From: G963422565 sp963422565 | GTDB taxonomy: Bacteria; Pseudomonadota; Alphaproteobacteria; MPNO01 | DNA length: 64,000 bases | Assembly: GCA_963422565.1 (NCBI GenBank) | Contig: OY730228.1 | Location: forward strand, 558,001-622,000 | Direction: 5' to 3' | Shown: in pieces, positions 59,802-64,000 of the stretch | Layout: every line of letters begins with the position of its first letter | Position numbering within the stretch: position 1 is the first letter of the stretch | Position numbers and translations under genes: made by a program | The notes under the pieces: model-generated | Databases searched by the model: none | What the model saw: the letters and a program-made list of their open reading frames with translations, nothing else | What the model was told of the DNA's origin: nothing

Positions 59802-60446
59802 CTATGCCGCGTTGGCGAACTCCTCCAGGACCGTCTTTTCGTAGGCCAGGAGCTTTCGCACGCTCGCGCGGCCCTGCATGCGCGCGAAATGGGCCGCCGT
59901 GCCGGGGAAGGCGGAGAGGTCGAAATCGAACTGGGTCGCCCGCCGGCAGCACCAGAAGAAATGCGCGTCGGGCGAGGTGAAGCGATCGAAGAAATAGTCG
60001 CGGCCCTGCAGCATCTCCTCGGCGATCCCGAACGCTTCGGACAGATATTCCCGCGCGTGGCGGACCACGTTCTCGCCGGCCCCCGGCAGGTCGCAGACGC
60101 GCGGCGGAGCGTTGATGCGGCTGAGATAGGGGTGAATCCCCGACGAGCACCAGGAATGCAGAGAGATCGCCTTGAGCTCCTGCCACGGGTCGGCGGGCAG
60201 CAGGCCGGCATCCGGAAAGTTGCGCGCGATCCAGATCTGAATCGCCGTACTCTCCGTCATCGCCGCGCCGTCCACGACCAGGAGCGGCACCTTATGCTTC
60301 GGGTTGATCGTCATATAGTCCGCCGACATATGCTGCCTGCGGCCGAAATCGAGCGGCCGCACCTCGAACGCGGCTCCCGCTTCGGTGAGCGTGATATAGG
60401 GCGCGAGGGCGCAGGTTACCGGGGCGTAGTAGAGGGTGATCTTCAT
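59802..60446 (-). CDS. Glutathione S-transferase
   Basis: The 214-residue protein has the beta-class-like N-terminal domain MKITLYYAPVTCALAPYITLTEAG with Cys12, then NPKHKVPLLVVDGAAMTESTAIQIWIARNFP with the cis-Pro and Glu-Ser pair, and a helical C-terminal domain ending EKTVLEEFANAA. It is 28 bases downstream of the hydroxylase gene and likely handles an electrophilic product of that enzyme, such as a maleyl or epoxide intermediate; this is inference. Confidence 0.9.
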   Translation of the reverse strand: MKITLYYAPVTCALAPYITLTEAGAAFEVRPLDFGRRQHMSADYMTINPKHKVPLLVVDGAAMTESTAIQIWIARNFPDAGLLPADPWQELKAISLHSWCSSGIHPYLSRINAPPRVCDLPGAGENVVRHAREYLSEAFGIAEEMLQGRDYFFDRFTSPDAHFFWCCRRATQFDFDLSAFPGTAAHFARMQGRASVRKLLAYEKTVLEEFANAA

Positions 60447-60474
60447 GGGGTTCTCCTTTCGGGCCTGGTGGTCG

Positions 60475-62397
60475 TTACGAGTCGCCGGATGCGGATGCGC
60501 GGACGGTCGGTCCGACGGATGATGCGGCCGGCATCATGAAGCCCGCGAAGAACGCGGCCAACGACCGCCGGTCCGAGAGCGGCAGAACGCCCGCGACGAA
60601 CTGATCCGGGCGGACGACGACGACCGCGCCGCGCGCACGGTCGATCTCGCGGAGATCGAAAATATCGCAGCCGTCTTTCGGGTCGGCGCAGAAGATCTTC
60701 TCGTAGTCGGTCAGGCCGTAGCGTCCCTTGGACGGCAACAGCAAGGACGGCATCGCCTCGAGCGCAAGCGCACGATGCCCCGTCTGGAAGACAACGCGGA
60801 CATCGATGACGGAATCGATATCCGCCCCGTCGGGAGTATGCCGCCGAAGCGGGCCTGCCGGATCGCCCAAGAGATGATCGCAGAGCCCGGCCACGCCGCC
60901 GTCCGGCTGTCCCTCGTCCCGGGCTGCGGCGAAGACGATCAGCCGCCAGCGCCCGTCGGCCTCGAGAACATGTCCCAGATGCATCGGCTTCGCGTCGGCA
61001 ACCCGGATGACGGGGGCGGAGTGGAAGCGCATGCCGACCGTCAGGCCGCGCGCGAGCGCCTGATGCCGATCCGAGCCGGTCACGATCGACGGGTCGTAGC
61101 GGGTCTCCACTCCGGCGGTATAGCGGGCATGCTTCGTGAAATAGCGCTGGAACTCCGCCGCCGCCGCATTCTCCGGCCTGGTGCTGAACAGGCGCGCCAT
61201 GTCGCGGTCGAAATCGATCAACTCCTTGGCCTTGGCGCGGCGTTCGTCGGAATAGCTGTGCAGCAAGGCCGGGGCGGCCTGCCCGCGCAGCACGGCGGCC
61301 AGCTTCCAACCCAGATTGAAGGCGTCCGCCATGGAGACGTTCATGCCCTGACCGGCTTTCGGGCTGTGGGTATGGCAGGCATCGCCCGCGATGAAGACTT
61401 GCGGGTTGCGTCCGGCCCGGTCGCCCTCGGGCACGTCGTCGAACGCGTCGCAGACGCGCTGCCCGATCTCGTAGGCCGACCACCAGGGCATCTCCTTCAC
61501 GTCCAGGCGGTAGGGATCGAGGATCGCCCGCGCTTTTTCGATCAAGGATGCGGGCGTCACCCTCCGGTCGGCCGCGCGTTCGTCCGCCCGGAGCTCGTCC
61601 AGCTCGATATACATCCGCACCAGGTAACCACCTTCGCGGGGAATGACGAGAACGCTCCCCAGCTCGGCGGACTGAAGCGCGCATTTGAGGCGGATATCGG
61701 GGAAATCGGTGACCGCCAGCACATCCATCACGCCCCAGAGCTGGCGGGCCGCCTCGCCTTTCAGCTTGTGGCCGAGCGATTCGCGGACCGTGCTGCGCGC
61801 CCCGTCGCAGCCGACCGCGTAGCGGGCGCAGACCGTCTCCCGCGCGCCCCCCCGATCGAGGCGGCGGAAGACGGCGACGACGGGGTATCGGGCGTTTCGC
61901 TCGATGCGAAGGTCGATCAGTTCGCGGTTGTAGTCCGGCGCCAGCCTGCGCGGGGCCTTCGCCATGGCCTCCAGATAGAAGTCGTGGACCCGCGCCTGGT
62001 TCAGGACGGTATGGGGAAATTCCGAAAGCCCGTCCTCGACATCCTGAACGCGGTCCGCTCTGGCGAGGCCCCGCCCCTTCGGACCGGGCCGCCAGAAGGT
62101 CGTCTCGTTGACCCAATAGGCTTCTTTCGCCACCTTCTCCGCGAATCCGAACGCTTCGAACATCTCCATCGTACGACAGGCGATGCCGTCGGCTTGGCCG
62201 CGTTCGAGCGGCCCCGGTTTCCGCTCCGCGATCATGGTGGAGATATCCGGAAAGGCGGCGAGCTGCGCGGCGAGCGTCAGCCCGGCCGGGCCACAGCCGA
62301 CGACAAGGACATCGACGGCCCCGGCCCCGGCGCCGCCCGCAACCGCTTCGGCGACGCTCGGATCGCCGCTTCGGTAGCCGTTCAGGTGGAATTGCAT
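60475..62397 (-). CDS. FAD-dependent phenol 2-monooxygenase-like hydroxylase
   Basis: The 640-residue flavoprotein has VLVVGCGPAGLTLAAQLAAF near 30-49 (FAD Rossmann motif), VGCDGARSTVRESLG near 197 and GDACHTHSPKAGQGMNVSMADAFNLGWKLAAVL near 352-384 (the second FAD motif, GD). The C-terminal 200 residues form a thioredoxin-like domain. This is the class A hydroxylase layout of phenol 2-monooxygenase and 3-hydroxybenzoate 4-monooxygenase. It should hydroxylate a phenolic ring with NADPH and oxygen. It is upstream of a GST and downstream of ABC importer genes on the same strand. Confidence 0.9.
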   Translation of the reverse strand: MQFHLNGYRSGDPSVAEAVAGGAGAGAVDVLVVGCGPAGLTLAAQLAAFPDISTMIAERKPGPLERGQADGIACRTMEMFEAFGFAEKVAKEAYWVNETTFWRPGPKGRGLARADRVQDVEDGLSEFPHTVLNQARVHDFYLEAMAKAPRRLAPDYNRELIDLRIERNARYPVVAVFRRLDRGGARETVCARYAVGCDGARSTVRESLGHKLKGEAARQLWGVMDVLAVTDFPDIRLKCALQSAELGSVLVIPREGGYLVRMYIELDELRADERAADRRVTPASLIEKARAILDPYRLDVKEMPWWSAYEIGQRVCDAFDDVPEGDRAGRNPQVFIAGDACHTHSPKAGQGMNVSMADAFNLGWKLAAVLRGQAAPALLHSYSDERRAKAKELIDFDRDMARLFSTRPENAAAAEFQRYFTKHARYTAGVETRYDPSIVTGSDRHQALARGLTVGMRFHSAPVIRVADAKPMHLGHVLEADGRWRLIVFAAARDEGQPDGGVAGLCDHLLGDPAGPLRRHTPDGADIDSVIDVRVVFQTGHRALALEAMPSLLLPSKGRYGLTDYEKIFCADPKDGCDIFDLREIDRARGAVVVVRPDQFVAGVLPLSDRRSLAAFFAGFMMPAASSVGPTVRASASGDS

Positions 62398-62458
62398 GAT
62401 ATCCGGGAACGCTCGGAGACTCGGTTGCAGGATCCCGTTCGACGCAACCTCCGGCCTC

Positions 62459-63529
62459 CTATCCGATGCGGCTGCCGTCTTCGCCGAAGAGGAAGAGATG
62501 CTCCGGAGTAAAACGGACGCCGAGCCGGGTCCCGGCGCGATAGGACGATGCGCCGTCGACGACGGCGATCAGATCGCTGTCGCCGCCATAGTCGAAATAG
62601 AGCAGCGTGTCCTTGCCGAGCGGCTCGACCAGGTGGATCCGCTCGTCGAGCTCGCCTTCGGTTCCCACGGCCAGATGCTCGGGCCGGATGCCCAGCGTCG
62701 CCGGGCCGGGCGCGGCGCGCGCGAGCATCGGCGGGAGCGCGACCGAGAAACGGTCGTTGCGGAAGGAAACGACGCCGTTCGCCCGCTCGATCGTGCCGGA
62801 AATCAGGTTCATCGACGGGCTGCCGAAGAAGTCGGCGACGAAGAGCGAGACCGGATCGCCGTAGATCTCGAGCGGCGTGCCGAGCTGCTCGACCTCGCCG
62901 GCACGCATCACGACGATGCGGTCGGCGAGCGTCATCGCCTCTTCCTGGTCATGGGTGACATAGATGAAGGTCTTGCGGAGCTCCTGATGGAGGCGGTCGA
63001 CCTCGGCCCGCATCTCGCGTCGGAGCTTGGCGTCGAGGCTCGACAACGGCTCGTCGAGGAGAAACGTGTCGGGATCGGTGATCAGGGTCCGGGCGAGCGC
63101 CACCCGTTGCGACTCGCCGCCCGAGCACTGACCGGGCATCTTGTCGAGCAGATGGGAGATACGGACCATCTCGGCCACCTCGCGCACCCGCCGGCGTCGC
63201 GTCTCGGGATCGACCTTCTTCATCCTCGGACCGAACTCGATGTTCTGGGCGACCGTCTTGTGCGGGAACAAAGCGTGGCTTTGAAAGACCATGCCGAGAT
63301 TGCGATCGCCCGGCTCGATCTCGTTGACCACGACGCCGTCCATCCGGATCGCACCCGCGCTCGGATCCTCGAACCCGGCGATCATGCGCAGCGTGGTCGT
63401 CTTTCCGCAGCCGGACGGGCCGACCATGACCAGGAACTCGCCGTCCTCGATGGCGAGGCTCAGATCCTTCACCGCCACGACCGACCGGCCGAATTCCTTG
63501 CGCAGGTTCTGGATCTCGATGCGCGCCAT
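62459..63529 (-). CDS. ABC transporter ATP-binding protein (UgpC/MalK-like)
   Basis: The 356-residue ATPase has Walker A GPSGCGKTT at 37-45, signature C-SGGES (135-140, normally LSGGQ), Walker B TFLLDEPLSSLDAKLR near 154 and a C-terminal OB/TOBE domain from about 240. That architecture powers carbohydrate, polyol or glycerophosphate importers. The gene is four bases downstream of the permease stop. The substrate is unknown because the binding protein is outside the window. Confidence 0.9.
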   Translation of the reverse strand: MARIEIQNLRKEFGRSVVAVKDLSLAIEDGEFLVMVGPSGCGKTTTLRMIAGFEDPSAGAIRMDGVVVNEIEPGDRNLGMVFQSHALFPHKTVAQNIEFGPRMKKVDPETRRRRVREVAEMVRISHLLDKMPGQCSGGESQRVALARTLITDPDTFLLDEPLSSLDAKLRREMRAEVDRLHQELRKTFIYVTHDQEEAMTLADRIVVMRAGEVEQLGTPLEIYGDPVSLFVADFFGSPSMNLISGTIERANGVVSFRNDRFSVALPPMLARAAPGPATLGIRPEHLAVGTEGELDERIHLVEPLGKDTLLYFDYGGDSDLIAVVDGASSYRAGTRLGVRFTPEHLFLFGEDGSRIG

Positions 63530-63533
63530 ATCG

Positions 63534-64000
63534 CTACCTTCTCACCATGCCGAAGCTGAACCCGCGCGCGAGATGTCTGCGGATGAAGACTCCGACTATC
63601 ACGAGCGGGATCGTGACGCCGACCGCAAGCGCCGCCTGGCGGCCATAGACCCGCCCCTCGGTCGATCCCTCATACTTGCTGAGCTCCACCGGCAGCGTCA
63701 CGACCTCGGTCTTGGACAGGATCAGCGCCAGGAGATACTCGCTCCAGGTCAGGATGAGGATGAACAGGAAGGTCGCCACCAGACCCGATCTGACCAGCGG
63801 CAGCACCACCTCCCAGATCGTCCGCCAGCGGCCCGCGCCGAGAATCATCGCGGCCTGCTCGACCTCGCGCGGGACCTCGTCGATGAAGCTCTTGGTCATC
63901 CACACCGCATAGGGAAGCGTCGTCAGGAAGTAGACGATCACCAGCCCCAGCACGGTATCGAGCAACCCGAGCGTCGAGTAGTAGAGCGAGAGCGGCGCGA
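63534..64000 (-). CDS. ABC transporter permease, C-terminal part
   Basis: The frame is open from the right edge (reading A-P-L-S-L-Y-Y-S-T-L-G from base 63998) to the stop at 63534, about 154 residues. It has the inner-membrane MalG-type C-terminal end: VYFLTTLPYAVWMTKSFIDEVPREVEQAAMILGA with the EAA-motif region that contacts the ATPase, and two further helices. It is the second permease of a carbohydrate-type importer, with the other subunits beyond the edge. Confidence 0.9.
   Translation of the reverse strand, partial: APLSLYYSTLGLLDTVLGLVIVYFLTTLPYAVWMTKSFIDEVPREVEQAAMILGAGRWRTIWEVVLPLVRSGLVATFLFILILTWSEYLLALILSKTEVVTLPVELSKYEGSTEGRVYGRQAALAVGVTIPLVIVGVFIRRHLARGFSFGMVRR

Overview
The window looks like a high-GC alphaproteobacterial chromosome, probably Rhodospirillales-like. 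The evidence is the gene order tig-clpP-clpX-lon-hupB, an NDUFS4-type complex I accessory protein, SdhE packed between mfd and recG, the tlyA-dxs-ispA-xseB block, TAXI-type TRAP transporters, and tRNA genes that encode CCA. No genus is claimed. I saw no prophage, insertion sequence, rRNA or CRISPR array.

Layout. 1-5.5 kb: the end of a TauE/SafE permease, a reductive-dehalogenase-like Fe-S protein, a threonine aldolase, a TauD-family dioxygenase, an MFS carrier and a TAXI-like binding protein with no signal peptide. 5.5-6.2 kb: gene debris, namely a headless HTH regulator and a short DUF1640-like protein. 6.2-9.8 kb: a surface-lipoprotein module made of a Slam-type outer-membrane translocator, a hairpin terminator, a TbpB-like lipoprotein, and 29 perfect copies of a 13-bp repeat in the lipoprotein leader. 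9.9-12 kb: YciI, Bcp and RibA. 12.2-20.3 kb: a catabolic-looking run with two tandem reductive-dehalogenase/QueG-like proteins, a PaaK-like ligase, an MBL hydrolase, an aspartate-dehydrogenase-like enzyme, an enoyl-CoA hydratase and an acyl-CoA synthetase; a GlcG-like protein lies on the other strand.

20.4-31 kb: MaoC, mfd, sdhE, recG, a DUF502 membrane protein, a TPR protein, EgtD and a GST. 31-38.4 kb: four tRNAs (Arg, Asp, Val, Leu), the complex I subunit, HU, Lon, ClpX, ClpP and trigger factor, all on the minus strand. 38.5-45.1 kb: a homodimeric E1-like dehydrogenase divergent from an Lrp/AsnC regulator, then a MacAB-type efflux system whose adaptor carries a Spy/CpxP-like insert. 45.1-53 kb: NnrDE, FabI, AroC, TlyA, Dxs, IspA and XseB. 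53-64 kb: a UbiD-family decarboxylase, a MetE-like protein, an alpha/beta hydrolase, a TAXI TRAP transporter (binding protein plus fused permease), a GST, a phenol-hydroxylase-like flavoprotein, and the end of an ABC importer operon.

The strongest candidate for something new is the 6.2-9.8 kb module. The repeat unit is 13 bp, not a multiple of three, and is open in all three minus-strand frames. Each unit carries GGGG, then seven bases, then ATG. With 29 copies, the first repeat ATG opens a 126-codon leader that stops at a TAA just upstream of the lipoprotein ribosome-binding site. A change in copy number would either fuse this leader to the lipoprotein or run it out of frame across the start. 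That would make a translational phase switch for a cell-surface protein. The sequence facts are direct; the switching is inference.
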